A stretch of 57,333 nt of DNA, from assembly GCA_014240375.1 (NCBI GenBank), contig JAAZXB010000001.1:58677-116009 (forward strand), read 5' to 3'. Position 1 is the stretch's first letter. Each line of letters starts with the position of its first letter. The DNA comes from Planctomycetota bacterium (lineage in GTDB: Bacteria > Planctomycetota > UBA8108 > UBA1146). The notes under the pieces are model-generated. The model was not told the origin of the DNA and did no database searches. It was given only the letters and a program-made list of their open reading frames with translations. The translations under genes and the position numbers were made by a program. This document shows, piece by piece, positions 36,875-46,049 of this stretch.

Positions 36875-36953
36875 TCCTAACGCGGAAATCACCGGTCAGG
36901 TTTGACGCCACTTTTAGGCGGCAAATCTGGTCCGGTGGATCGATTTGTTAGAT
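36875..36953 (-). mobile_element. attC-like recombination site 1
   Basis: 79 bp. On the minus strand it starts ATCTAAC (fits RYYYAAC) and ends GTTAGGA (fits GTTRRR, last base A instead of pyrimidine). The arms pair CTAAC/GTTAG and ACCGG/CCGGT, then CAGATTTGCCGCC against GGCGTCAAACCTG with two mismatches, leaving a TAAAAGT loop and an unpaired segment between the paired blocks. That is the architecture of an integron attC. It starts only two bases after the stop of the cassette gene at 36956. Confidence 0.65.
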
Positions 36954-36955
36954 GT

Positions 36956-37285
36956 TTACATTATTGTTAGTGTTAAATATTTTTTTCTCCCAAATGTTAT
37001 ATAATATAATGGAATAAATGGAATGAACATTATCCAGCCGCCAAAGGTGTCGCCAAAGGTGTTATAGCATGAAAGATTTATCTCAGTCTGATCATCATTT
37101 ATAATCAAAGTATTACTGCTGCACCAATCTACTTTTAACAATATCTCGTGCTTCCCCGCAGGTAAGTCGAATTCTGTCTTTCCATCATAGCTAATGCTTC
37201 CTGCGTGTTCCCCATCTATAAAAATTTGATAATCTCGAGCCCTATCAGAAAGTAATTGTTTCCGCCTCTTCAATTTCAATTTCAT
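36956..37285 (-). CDS. Small cassette-borne protein with DWCSSN motif
   Basis: 109 residues, AT-rich codons. MKLKLKRRKQLLSDRARDYQ is basic. FIDGEHAGSISYDGKTEFDL and PAGKHEILLKVDWCSSN look like a PEGA-type beta domain, and the C-terminal half has a membrane segment, GGWIMFIPFIPLYYITFGRKKY. I recall similar short proteins with DWCSSN in varied bacteria, always unnamed. Start ATG 37285 lies just after attC-like site 2, with AAGGA about 11 bases upstream, and the stop lies two bases before attC-like site 1. That is the layout of one integron cassette. Function unknown. It is probably inner-membrane attached. Confidence 0.75.
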   Translation of the reverse strand: MKLKLKRRKQLLSDRARDYQIFIDGEHAGSISYDGKTEFDLPAGKHEILLKVDWCSSNTLIINDDQTEINLSCYNTFGDTFGGWIMFIPFIPLYYITFGRKKYLTLTIM

Positions 37286-37298
37286 GGAATATTTTTCC

Positions 37299-37370
37299 TT
37301 CTAACGCCCTGCATAAGTTGTAGATTTGAAGCGCAGCGGAAAAGCTATCCACTTCATGTATTGGTTAGAT
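37299..37370 (-). mobile_element. attC-like recombination site 2
   Basis: 72 bp. Minus strand: ATCTAAC at one end (identical to site 1) and GTTAGAA at the other. The arms pair imperfectly: TACATGAAGTGGATAG against the complement of TGCATAAGTTGTAG, with unpaired single bases on one side, as in attC extrahelical bases, and a GC-rich centre CCGC-TGC-GCTT. It lies directly upstream of the cassette gene at 36956-37285. Confidence 0.6.
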
Positions 37371-37421
37371 TGCAAAGCGCACAGACTTTGATTGCTAAAA
37401 TGAGTGATTAATACCTTTATA

Positions 37422-37565
37422 TTATTTAACATCTGGTGGCTCATATAAATCACATTTTTTACAGTATAACATTTGACTGAGCACACTATTACGACCTTCT
37501 TCTGATTCAACCCAAGAACGATTTGTCCAAGGTGGATTATATCTTTCGTGTTGAAAGTGACCATC
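37422..37565 (-). pseudogene. C-terminal fragment of an unidentified cassette gene
   Basis: In one frame, 47 codons read to a TAA at 37422-37424: ...HFQHERYNPPWTNRSWVE, then ESEEGRNSVLSQMLYCKKCD and LYEPPDVK. It has a CxxC pair that may bind zinc and no start codon. The frame meets an upstream stop inside the DHH gene. It ends 51 bases before attC-like site 2, where a cassette gene should end. The overlapping 89-codon frame at 37301-37570 runs through the attC and is less protein-like. Family not recognised. Confidence 0.45.
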
Positions 37566-37566
37566 C

Positions 37567-38604
37567 TCACTCCACAGGACCTGCGTCCAGTGTCAGCCTA
37601 CATTGACCCAGCAAATTCTCGATCACCTGCTCTTCAGAGCCTTCCAGCCGACATCCTGCAGCCTTGGCGTGGCCACCGCCGTCAAAACGAGTCGCGATCG
37701 GATGGACCGAAAAATCTCCACGAGACCGAAGGGATACCTTATAACGCCCGGGACCAACTTCAACGACGAGGAATACGATCTCACACCCGGCGATCTGCCC
37801 GAGCGAGTCGACGAATCCATCGAGATCTTCCAGATCGACCCCTCGCTTGCGTCTCATCGGCTCCGTCAGCACCGAATAGACGATCCTGTTCTGCTCGGGA
37901 GCCTCGATCGACGCGAGCAGATCCCCCAGTAACTGGGTTCGCTCGAGGCTGAATGACTGAAAAATACGCTGGAAGATCGGCTCGGGATCGACCCCCGATT
38001 CGACCAGCGAGGCCGCATATCGGTACGCCACCGAACCGGAGTTCGAGTAGCGAAACCAACCGGTGTCGGTCGCAATCGCCACGAATATCGATTCGGCACT
38101 TTTCTGGCTCAACTCGCAACCGAGGGACTGGATCACTTCCAGCACCAGATTGCCCGTCGATGGAGATCCAGATTCACACCAGATCTGATCGAAGAAATCG
38201 ACCGACCCATCGAGATGATGATCGATACAGACTCGCGGAGCGCCACAATCCTCCACCACCTTGCGCATGTGACCGAGTCGATCCGGTGCGGAAGTGTCGA
38301 CCACCACGACCAGATCGCAGCTCTGAGCCATTTCGATCTGTTGGGGTGTGGGCTCTCCGTCGAGTACTTCAGCCACCTGGTCATGATCGATGAAACTCAG
38401 TTTTTGCGGGACCGGATGGGTCAAGATGGTTTGTGGAGTGGCACCCAGCTCTTCGAGGAGTCGATGGATGGCAACCGCCGATCCCAGGGCATCTCCATCG
38501 GGATAGATGTGAGTCAAGATCAGCGGGCGCTTGGCACCCTTCAGCGCATCGAGCAGCGCTGCCGGGATCTCTCCAGGGTGCCAGAGTGGAGTTCCTATCG
38601 TCAT
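37567..38604 (-). CDS. DHH-family phosphoesterase (NrnA-like)
   Basis: 345 residues. Motifs: HIYPDGDALGSA (metal site), VVVVDTSAPDRLG, the DHH triad in CIDHHLDGSVDF, FVAIATDTGWFRYSN, and the C-terminal DHHA1 motif GGGHAKAAGC. NrnA-type proteins degrade nanoRNA oligonucleotides and dephosphorylate pAp; some hydrolyse pApA. The last activity would connect it with the c-di-AMP genes at 47402-49305. ATG 38604 is chosen because TAAGGA lies six bases upstream. ATG 38625 is possible. Its stop borders the AT-rich cassette island. Confidence 0.92.
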   Translation of the reverse strand: MTIGTPLWHPGEIPAALLDALKGAKRPLILTHIYPDGDALGSAVAIHRLLEELGATPQTILTHPVPQKLSFIDHDQVAEVLDGEPTPQQIEMAQSCDLVVVVDTSAPDRLGHMRKVVEDCGAPRVCIDHHLDGSVDFFDQIWCESGSPSTGNLVLEVIQSLGCELSQKSAESIFVAIATDTGWFRYSNSGSVAYRYAASLVESGVDPEPIFQRIFQSFSLERTQLLGDLLASIEAPEQNRIVYSVLTEPMRRKRGVDLEDLDGFVDSLGQIAGCEIVFLVVEVGPGRYKVSLRSRGDFSVHPIATRFDGGGHAKAAGCRLEGSEEQVIENLLGQCRLTLDAGPVE

Positions 38605-38611
38605 GGATTCC

Positions 38612-38776
38612 TTACTTGCAGACATTGCGTTTACGCAATACCATGTCGCCTTGAATCAGTGTCCGATTCGGTTCCTCGACCATCGTTTTCGAGAGCCTGT
38701 CTTTTACATCGACGACGAAGTGGGGACCAGTCGATCCGTTGAGGGAACTCCCCGAGGAGCAGGCGATTCCGGTCAT
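38612..38776 (-). CDS. Possible small gene coupled to the DHH gene
   Basis: 54 codons from ATG 38776 to TAA 38612-38614. The TAA is part of the DHH gene's Shine-Dalgarno (TAAGGA), which is typical of coupled genes. The peptide has a beta-hairpin-like, basic C-terminus (PNRTLIQGDMVLRKRNVCK) after HFVVDVKDRLSKTMVEE. No family is recognised and no strong ribosome site precedes the ATG. A GTG four codons upstream is an alternative. It could equally be leader sequence. Confidence 0.35.
   Translation of the reverse strand: MTGIACSSGSSLNGSTGPHFVVDVKDRLSKTMVEEPNRTLIQGDMVLRKRNVCK
38624..38639. promoter_or_regulatory. Palindrome upstream of the DHH gene, possible operator
   Basis: ATTGCGT-TT-ACGCAAT: 7-bp perfect arms with a two-base centre, 20 bases upstream of the DHH start. 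It could be an operator (perhaps for the nearby XRE protein) or chance. It also lies within the possible 54-codon frame. Confidence 0.3.
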
Positions 38777-38820
38777 CCAGGAAGCCACGCTTCCATTGAA
38801 TTCGACTTGAACTGAAATCA

Positions 38821-38973
38821 AACCACAGCCACTTGAGAACCACAGCCACTTGAGAACCACAGACGCTTGAGAACCACAGACGCTTGAGAACCACAGACGC
38901 TTGAGAACCACAGACGCTTGAGAACCACAGACGCTTGAGAACCACAGACGCCCAAGAACCACAGACGCTTGAG
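38821..38973. repeat. Tandem repeat, 9 copies of 17 bp
   Basis: Nine uninterrupted copies of AACCACAGACGCTTGAG. Copies 1 and 2 read CCACTT in place of ACGCTT, copy 8 reads CCCAAG near its end, and the rest are identical. There are no spacers, so it is not CRISPR. The period is not a multiple of three and the array is outside genes. It ends 17 bases before the XRE start, in the divergent region 38605-38990 between the DHH and XRE genes. Confidence 0.95.
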
Positions 38974-38990
38974 AATCGGGAGGATGCACC

Positions 38991-39467
38991 TTGGAAACCG
39001 GACGTAAGATCATGAATCTACGCAAGGATCGAGGGGTCGCCCAGAGCTCTCTCGCAGCCATGACCTCGGTGACGCCCAGTGCTCTGTCTCGAATTGAGGC
39101 GGGGATTCATCAGCCCAGAGGTGCCGTAGCTCTCCGAATCGCACGAGAACTGGGAGTCACCGCCGACTACATTCTCGATGACGATGCACCCTATCCACCG
39201 CCCCGGATCGCCTTGCTGGAGAACATCGACTCCTCGAACAGGCAGGAGGCCCGGAGCCGATCGGTCAAGGTCAGTTCGAGAGAGAAACGCCTGATCGAAG
39301 CGTTGCGGTCCCTCTCCGATGAAGAACAACAACTACTCGAAGCCACCTTGTCCGCAACCACCCGCGAGGTTCGATTGGCTCTCTTTGCCCTGGGGCGATC
39401 GGATCAACTCGAGCAGCACGATGGCGACGAGAAGAAACTGTTCAAGAAGATCTTCAACAAGTTGTAG
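38991..39467 (+). CDS. XRE-family transcriptional regulator
   Basis: 158 residues. The N-terminal helix-turn-helix covers residues 4-60 (KIMNLRKDRGVAQSSLAAM, SVTPSALSRIEAGIHQP, LRIARELGVTADYIL). The C-terminal half is charged and helical (KRLIEALRSLSDEEQQLLEA) and ends in KKLFKKIFNKL, perhaps an oligomerisation domain. The TTG start at 38991 lies eight bases after GGGAGG. The internal ATG at 39012 would cut the first HTH helix. The nine-copy 17-bp repeat directly upstream may be its own control region. Target genes unknown. Confidence 0.88.
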   Translation: METGRKIMNLRKDRGVAQSSLAAMTSVTPSALSRIEAGIHQPRGAVALRIARELGVTADYILDDDAPYPPPRIALLENIDSSNRQEARSRSVKVSSREKRLIEALRSLSDEEQQLLEATLSATTREVRLALFALGRSDQLEQHDGDEKKLFKKIFNKL

Positions 39468-39485
39468 CGGAGCTCCCGAGCCGGA

Positions 39486-40457
<972 letters not shown>

Positions 40458-40487
40458 TCAACACCACCTTCGTGGCGCAATCCCGAT

Positions 40488-41366
40488 CTAGTTCTTTGCT
40501 GAGATCAATTCGGAAAGAGTCGAGCCGATCCCCGCCGGGGAATCCGCAACCCTTGCACCTGCTCTTTCCAGCGCTGCGATCTTGTCCTTTGCAGTACCCT
40601 TACCACCACTGACGATGGCTCCGGCATGCCCCATCCGCCTTCCGGGAGGTGCGGTTGTACCTGCGATGAAACCAACCACTGGTTTGTTCACTTCGGATGC
40701 GATGTAATCTGCCGCTTCTTCTTCAGCGGTACCACCGATTTCACCGACCATGACGATCGATTCGGTGGCTGGATCTTCATTGAACAGTTTCAAGACATCG
40801 AGAAATGTCGTCCCGATGATCGGATCCCCGCCGATGCCGATACAGGTGCTTTGCCCCAGTCCGATCTGAGTGGTCTGATGAACCGCCTCATAGGTGAGGG
40901 TGCCGCTTCGACTGACGACGCCCACCGAACCAGGTCGATGGATGAAGCCGGGCATGATCCCCGCCTTGCATTCTCCCGGGGTGATGATCCCTGGACAGTT
41001 CGCACCCAGCAGTCGGGCACCATTGGCTCGGACTGCATCCTTGGCGCGAATCATGTCGAGTGTCGGAGTTCCTTCGGTGATACATACGATGAACGGAATT
41101 CCAGCCTCCGCGGCTTCGATCACCGCCGCTCCTGCGAATCGTGCAGGGACATAGATGATGCTGGCGTTGGCACGAGTCTCTTCTCTGGCACTGGCCACAT
41201 CGTCAAATACCGGTCGATCGAGGTGACGGGTTCCACCCTTTCCGGGTGTCACTCCCCCAACGATGTTAGTGCCGTATTCCATCATCTGTTCGCTGTGGAG
41301 GGTTCCATTTCGTCCGGTGAAACCCTGAACCAGCATGCGCGTCTCGGAGTTCACTAGAATACTCAT
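40488..41366 (-). CDS. sucD: Succinyl-CoA synthetase alpha subunit
   Basis: 292 residues: [16 protein letters not shown] (CoA domain), [54 protein letters not shown], and the phospho-His loop [14 protein letters not shown]. With SucC it couples succinyl-CoA to succinate plus nucleoside triphosphate. Its ATG overlaps the sucC stop (coupled translation). Normal length for the family. Confidence 0.96.
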   Translation of the reverse strand: MSILVNSETRMLVQGFTGRNGTLHSEQMMEYGTNIVGGVTPGKGGTRHLDRPVFDDVASAREETRANASIIYVPARFAGAAVIEAAEAGIPFIVCITEGTPTLDMIRAKDAVRANGARLLGANCPGIITPGECKAGIMPGFIHRPGSVGVVSRSGTLTYEAVHQTTQIGLGQSTCIGIGGDPIIGTTFLDVLKLFNEDPATESIVMVGEIGGTAEEEAADYIASEVNKPVVGFIAGTTAPPGRRMGHAGAIVSGGKGTAKDKIAALERAGARVADSPAGIGSTLSELISAKN

Positions 41367-42535
41367 CGGCTCACTCCTTCCGCAGCAGCTACCGCTTTCC
41401 TGGCAGCATCTGCCAGATCCGCAGCGGAGATGACATCGACTCCCGAACTCTCCAGAAGCGCATGGCCCTCCGCCATCGAGTTCCCCTCCAGTCGAACCAC
41501 CAGTGGAACCTGAAGATTGGTCTCTCGTGCGGCCTGCACGATCCCCTCTGCGATCAGATCGCAGCGGATGATGCCGCCAAAAATGTTGACCAGAATCGCC
41601 TTCACGTTGGGGTCCTCGAGGATGATCTTGAATGCCTCGGTGACTCTCTCTGCGGTGGCCGTTCCACCCACATCGAGGAAGTTGGCGGGTTCACCACCAT
41701 GGAGCTTGATGATGTCCATCGTTGCCATGGCGAGTCCCGCTCCATTGACCATGCACCCGATGGTTCCATCCATTCCAACGTAGGAGAGGTCCCACTCGGC
41801 AGCTCGGGTCTCTCGAGGATCCTCCTCGTCCAGGTCACGCAGTTGGGCATGTTCTGGATGCCGAAAATCCGCGTTGTCATCGAAGTCGATCTTGGCATCG
41901 AGGGCGATCACATCTCCGCTGCCAGTCACCACCATCGGGTTGATCTCGGCAAGGGAGCAATCTTCCTCAACAAAGGCTCGGGCCAGCTTGCAGACGATAT
42001 CGACAAATTGATCGGCGGTTTTCCCCTCGAAGTCGAGCCGCTGTGCCACCGACCGTGCCGCTTCCTCGGAGAGCCCCGTATCGAGATCGATCTCCTCGAA
42101 GAAGATCGCTTCCGGCCGCTTGGCAGCGACTTCCTCGATGTCCATCCCACCCTCAGCACTGGCCATCAGGACCGGCTTCTCTCGAGCCCGGTCGATCACC
42201 ATTCCACAGTAGATTTCACGAGCGATGTCGCACCCCTCCTCGATGAGGAGCGTACGAACCTCCTGACCTTCCGGCCCGGTCTGGTGAGTCACCAGTTGCA
42301 TTCCCAGGATCGATCGGATGGCAGCCTCGCACTCCTCCATGGTGGAAGTGACACGAACTCCGCCGCCCTTTCCTCGCCCGCCCGCATGAATCTGCGCCTT
42401 GACCACCCAGGGGCCACTGCCCAGCTCCTCGGCAGCGGCGAGCGCCTCATCGACGTCTCTCGCCATTCGACCGGCGGGCACCGGAATCTGATGCCGAGCG
42501 AGCAGTTGCTTCGCCTGGTACTCGTGGATCTTCAA
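41363..42535 (-). CDS. sucC: Succinyl-CoA synthetase beta subunit
   Basis: 390 residues with an ATP-grasp fold. The TTG at 42535 ([20 protein letters not shown]) is chosen because GAAGGAG lies seven bases before it and homologues start there. The longer frame to 42619 is unlike Suc[20 protein letters not shown] is the nucleotide-binding loop, and AEINPMVV and [11 protein letters not shown] are characteristic. It is the first gene of the sucC-sucD-mdh operon. The 206 bases upstream (42536-42741) show no other gene. Confidence 0.96.
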   Translation of the reverse strand: MKIHEYQAKQLLARHQIPVPAGRMARDVDEALAAAEELGSGPWVVKAQIHAGGRGKGGGVRVTSTMEECEAAIRSILGMQLVTHQTGPEGQEVRTLLIEEGCDIAREIYCGMVIDRAREKPVLMASAEGGMDIEEVAAKRPEAIFFEEIDLDTGLSEEAARSVAQRLDFEGKTADQFVDIVCKLARAFVEEDCSLAEINPMVVTGSGDVIALDAKIDFDDNADFRHPEHAQLRDLDEEDPRETRAAEWDLSYVGMDGTIGCMVNGAGLAMATMDIIKLHGGEPANFLDVGGTATAERVTEAFKIILEDPNVKAILVNIFGGIIRCDLIAEGIVQAARETNLQVPLVVRLEGNSMAEGHALLESSGVDVISAADLADAARKAVAAAEGVSR

Positions 42536-42741
42536 ATCAGCTCCTTCTTCCGCCGCCGCCTGCCCTTGCCATTCACATCGATCGTATGGAACCACGATCT
42601 CGACCTGGAAGGAGTGCAATGCCGCTGGATCTTGGCGAACAGGATGGGAATCCGTGACGCCTGGGTACGATGGGGCAGGTTAGCCGCCGAAAGATAGGGG
42701 TGCAACGAGACCCGAGTCGGATGCCATCATCCTTGGGTGCT

Positions 42742-44718
42742 CTATCTTCCCTCTCCTGCGTCGATTTCGCGGTCATCCTCGGTGCCTCCGGTGGGAACCG
42801 GCTCTCCGGAATCTCCCGGTCTGGACTGAAGAATGACTCGAGCGACGCTGACCAGTTTCTCCAGTTCCTCGGTCACCGAGCCCTCGGTGGTGGCTTCTCG
42901 ATACTCCTGGAGCACTCTCTTGGGCTCGTCCAGGATCAGCGAGATGGCTCCGATACGACCACGGAATCGGCCCAGTTCCTCGAGGATCCTGATCCGCAAT
43001 TCTCTCAGCGTTCGGTTGTGATCCCGGGTCGAGAAGGGCAAGGCATTGTCAAAGGGGAGATTGGTGCGATCGACCACGATCAGTCCCGTTCGATACCGAG
43101 TCAGCGCCAGAATGCCGCTCATGAAGGTCTCTCGGGCGGCCTCCAGCCGTTCCCTGCGGACCTCGACCGCCCCACCCTCCAGAAGAGCCTCTTCATACTG
43201 GATCCGGCCCAACTCGTACCAGGCGGCAGAGTAGTTCTGGTCGAGACTCACCGATTTCAGCAGTGCCCCGCGAGCACGGTCGAAATCGAGACCAAATTGA
43301 TAGATCCGGCCGATGTGGTAGTAGCAAACCCGTTCGTTGACTCCGTCCCCCATACCAGGCTCACGACCGATGGCCTTGTGGAGAGACTCGAGTGCCGCAT
43401 CGTAATCAGTGAAGTGCTGGTACTGCAGAATTCCCAGGCTGACAAAGGGCCCCATGGCGGTCGGATCGATCTCGATCGCTTGCTTGTACAACCGCTCGGC
43501 CAGTTCAAATCGCTGGTCCGCTTCCGCCGAAAGTCCTCTGCGCCACAGATCCGATGCCTTTCGGCGCTCTTCACTCGTGTCCTTACCATCGAGGACCGCC
43601 ACTGCGAGTCCCTCGATCCGGTCGCGGTTTTTGTCCCACCAAGCTCGCCACTTGCGGATCGAATCGCCACGAGCGGTGAGTTCCCCATCGGGATCAAAAT
43701 CGAATCGTTCCCCGGTGTAATCGTATAATTTCTTGGCCGCAATGACCCGAGCGGCACGCTCTTCCAGTTCCAACGCCTCGATCAAGGTTGAAATTCCAAC
43801 GTGCACTCCATTTTCTCCGAGTGCGATGGCCAGTGCCAACTGACCCTGACCATCCGAGGCTTCCCATGCGATCACCAGTTCCCGGATGCTGTGCGTTCGC
43901 TGCAAGACATCGATGGCAAAGGTCCGGACTTCTGCGCTCTGCGCATCGTCGAGTAGCAACAGCCCGAGCAGCGGGTAGAGATCCGATCCGTGATCCAGCA
44001 GCGTCTCCCTCAGAATCCCGACCTGCTCTCTCGACGAGCCTTTCATGATCTGCTCGAGGAAGTTGGGCCTGGCCTCTGTGATCCCCACCGGCAGCGACAT
44101 GCGGAAACGCTCTTCCAGATGTAATCTCCGCAGGATCGGGTGATCGCTCTTCTCGAGTTCTTCTTCGATGGGTCTCAGGCCAAAGAAACCGGAGGATCGG
44201 AGGTACTGGATCCCGTCCTCTCGTTCGATGGATTCACCTGCGATCACCCCCTGGATGGCACGAGCCGTCCGATCTTCGAAGCCTGCTCGCACCGTAAATC
44301 GGTCATCGCTGCAGACCCCATTGGGGTCGATGGTTCGCGCGACCATCGAATCCAGATATCTTGCGGTACCGTTGCCGAGATCCACGACCCACTCATTGGA
44401 TCCTGCATCAAAGTGGACTTTTCCTCCGACCTCGAGTCCCTCACTCAGGATCAGTAGGATTCCCTTGGGCTCGGGCTTGGTGGTGGTCTTGAGGCTCCAG
44501 TGCTTCACATCTCTCTTGAGGATCAGGTTCGATCCGAGACGCCCACTCAGTTCCAGGTACTCATGTCCCAGGTCATAGATCCGACCTTCAAGAACTTCTC
44601 CAGCCTTCATCCGAAGTCGTACATCCGCCGCGACCTCGAGGCAGGGCAGAAGGATCAGCAGAGCCGAGCCGAGGAAGGCCAGTGCGCTCAATCGTTGGAT
44701 GGTGCCACTTCGGGCCAA
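42742..44718 (-). CDS. Exported HEAT/TPR repeat protein, unknown function
   Basis: 658 residues. A TTG at 44718, five bases after GGAGG, gives the signal peptide ARSGTIQRLSALAFLGSALLILL. A beta-rich N-terminal part (VRLRMKAGEVLEGRIYDLG) precedes a HEAT-like helical section (LRRLHLEERFRM, AARVIAAKKLYDYTGERF), the planctomycete-type WRAWWDKNRDRIEGL, and TPR repeats (AERLYKQAIEIDPTAMGPF, YDAALESLHKAIGREPG, RARGALLKSVSLDQNYSAAW). It is probably a periplasmic scaffold. An in-frame ATG at 44760 is an alternative start. Confidence 0.85.
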   Translation of the reverse strand: MARSGTIQRLSALAFLGSALLILLPCLEVAADVRLRMKAGEVLEGRIYDLGHEYLELSGRLGSNLILKRDVKHWSLKTTTKPEPKGILLILSEGLEVGGKVHFDAGSNEWVVDLGNGTARYLDSMVARTIDPNGVCSDDRFTVRAGFEDRTARAIQGVIAGESIEREDGIQYLRSSGFFGLRPIEEELEKSDHPILRRLHLEERFRMSLPVGITEARPNFLEQIMKGSSREQVGILRETLLDHGSDLYPLLGLLLLDDAQSAEVRTFAIDVLQRTHSIRELVIAWEASDGQGQLALAIALGENGVHVGISTLIEALELEERAARVIAAKKLYDYTGERFDFDPDGELTARGDSIRKWRAWWDKNRDRIEGLAVAVLDGKDTSEERRKASDLWRRGLSAEADQRFELAERLYKQAIEIDPTAMGPFVSLGILQYQHFTDYDAALESLHKAIGREPGMGDGVNERVCYYHIGRIYQFGLDFDRARGALLKSVSLDQNYSAAWYELGRIQYEEALLEGGAVEVRRERLEAARETFMSGILALTRYRTGLIVVDRTNLPFDNALPFSTRDHNRTLRELRIRILEELGRFRGRIGAISLILDEPKRVLQEYREATTEGSVTEELEKLVSVARVILQSRPGDSGEPVPTGGTEDDREIDAGEGR

Positions 44719-44926
44719 GGGTGCCTCCGATCGGGGGTTGTCAACGGTCCAGCCCAACATCTTGCCGTATCCTGGAGTTGCTGCAAGTCCCGTCAGGGGT
44801 TGCGGCTTCCCCGGGAACAAGGGAGACTCACCAAACTGGCTGGAATCGACCGGGAAAGTTAGTCCTGGTCATTCCTGTAGCCAACTTCTTGGGAAATAAA
44901 ATCTAGAAAACTGATGGGGGGGCCTC

Positions 44927-46009
44927 TTGGACCAACGAACCCTGGACTCGGTCAATCGTGGAGACCGCCTCGAAGGCATCTTTCTGGTCGAGGGAGCCAA
45001 TCTCAAGACCGCTCGTAATGGCAAGTTTTTCATCCAGTTGACCCTCAGGGATCACACTGCAGGAATGAAAGCAGTGCGTTGGGAGAGCAGCCAGGAAGAA
45101 TTTAGAGAACTCGATCGGAATCCGTTCGTACGGGTTCAGGGTCGAGTCGAAGAGTACCAGGGAAATCTCCAGTCCATCATCGACTCCCTTGAGCCGGTTT
45201 CAGCCAGTGCGGCGGGGCTCAAGGCTGCTGAATTTCTTCCGCGCACTCCCTGTGACATCGAAGCACTCGAGAGAGAACTCGAAGAGCGAGTTGTCAGCAT
45301 CAAGAATGAGTCGATTCGAAAACTGGTGGTCACGGTCCTGGCTCGTCCGGGACTGAGAGATCAGTTGAGAATCTCACCTGCGGGAAAATCGATGCATCAT
45401 GCCTACATCGGTGGGTTGCTCGAACACATGGTTTCATTGATGAACATGGCGGACATGGTCTGTGACCATTACCGCTGGCTCGACCGCGATGTTTTGATCT
45501 CAGGGGTGATCCTGCATGATATCGCCAAGACTGCCGAACTCGGCATCGAGAATGGCTTCAGTTACACCGATGAGGGGCAGCTTCTGGGTCACATCGTTCT
45601 CTGTTGCAACTGGATCGATGAGGCGGGTCGTGAAGTCGAAGACATCGATAGCGAACTACTCCTGCAGATCCAGCACATCGTGGCCAGTCACCATGGCCAG
45701 TTGGAATACGGATCGCCAAAGAAGCCGATGACCGCCGAGGCACTTGCAATGCATTACATCGACAATCTCGATGCGAAACTGATGGGCTTCCTCGAACTGT
45801 ACCGGAGTGCCAAACCCGGGCCGCTAGATTCTCGCTTCGGGGCGCACTCCTACATGCTCGACGTGAGGCCCTTCTTTCCGAGGAATCTCGATTTCGTGGG
45901 CGATTTCCAGGGCTCACCCCCGGCCAGTTCTACAACTCCATCACAACAGAAACAGAGCGATCGAGTTGTGGACGGAGAGTCGAGTTCCTCGGGAGATTTA
46001 CCCTTCTAG
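44927..46009 (+). CDS. yhaM: YhaM-type 3'-5' exoribonuclease (OB fold plus HD domain)
   Basis: 360 residues from a TTG at 44927 after GGGGGG. An N-terminal OB fold (EGIFLVEGANLKTARNGKFF, VRVQGRVEEYQGNLQSI) is followed by an HD domain: SMHHAYIGGLLEHMVSLM, LISGVILHDIAKTAEL, LGHIVLC, IVASHHGQLEYGSPKKPMT and MHYIDNLDAKLMG. YhaM enzymes trim RNA and single-stranded DNA in 3'-5' direction with metal ions. The last 35 residues are Ser/Gln-rich. It stands alone on the plus strand between two minus-strand operons. Confidence 0.92.
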   Translation: MDQRTLDSVNRGDRLEGIFLVEGANLKTARNGKFFIQLTLRDHTAGMKAVRWESSQEEFRELDRNPFVRVQGRVEEYQGNLQSIIDSLEPVSASAAGLKAAEFLPRTPCDIEALERELEERVVSIKNESIRKLVVTVLARPGLRDQLRISPAGKSMHHAYIGGLLEHMVSLMNMADMVCDHYRWLDRDVLISGVILHDIAKTAELGIENGFSYTDEGQLLGHIVLCCNWIDEAGREVEDIDSELLLQIQHIVASHHGQLEYGSPKKPMTAEALAMHYIDNLDAKLMGFLELYRSAKPGPLDSRFGAHSYMLDVRPFFPRNLDFVGDFQGSPPASSTTPSQQKQSDRVVDGESSSSGDLPF

Positions 46010-46049
46010 CGGGTGATCTCCAGGTTCTTTCGCAGTGACTGCCGCTCGA

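Larger units (their letters stand above)
36655..37566 (-). mobile_element. AT-rich integron-cassette remnant (integrase-less cluster)
   Basis: This segment between the lipoprotein and DHH genes is visibly AT-rich compared with both sides. On the minus strand it reads: C-terminal gene fragment, attC-like site, complete small gene, attC-like site, N-terminal sulfatase fragment. Each attC-like site begins with ATCTAAC and ends with GTTAGA or GTTAGG, and folds as an imperfect hairpin. No integrase or attI is in the window. The two outer genes are broken at the borders, as if surrounding cassettes had been deleted. I infer a CALIN (cluster of attC sites lacking an integrase). Confidence 0.6.

Noticed and set aside
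37301..37570. 89-codon frame as a cassette gene
   Set aside because: It runs through attC-like site 2 and its composition is less protein-like than the overlapping frame ending at 37422.
38531..38815. Plus-strand ORF between DHH gene and repeat
   Set aside because: Shadow of the minus-strand DHH start and the possible 54-codon gene; no ribosome site or family.
38821..38973. CRISPR array
   Set aside because: Units follow each other without spacers and are only 17 bp; it is a tandem repeat.
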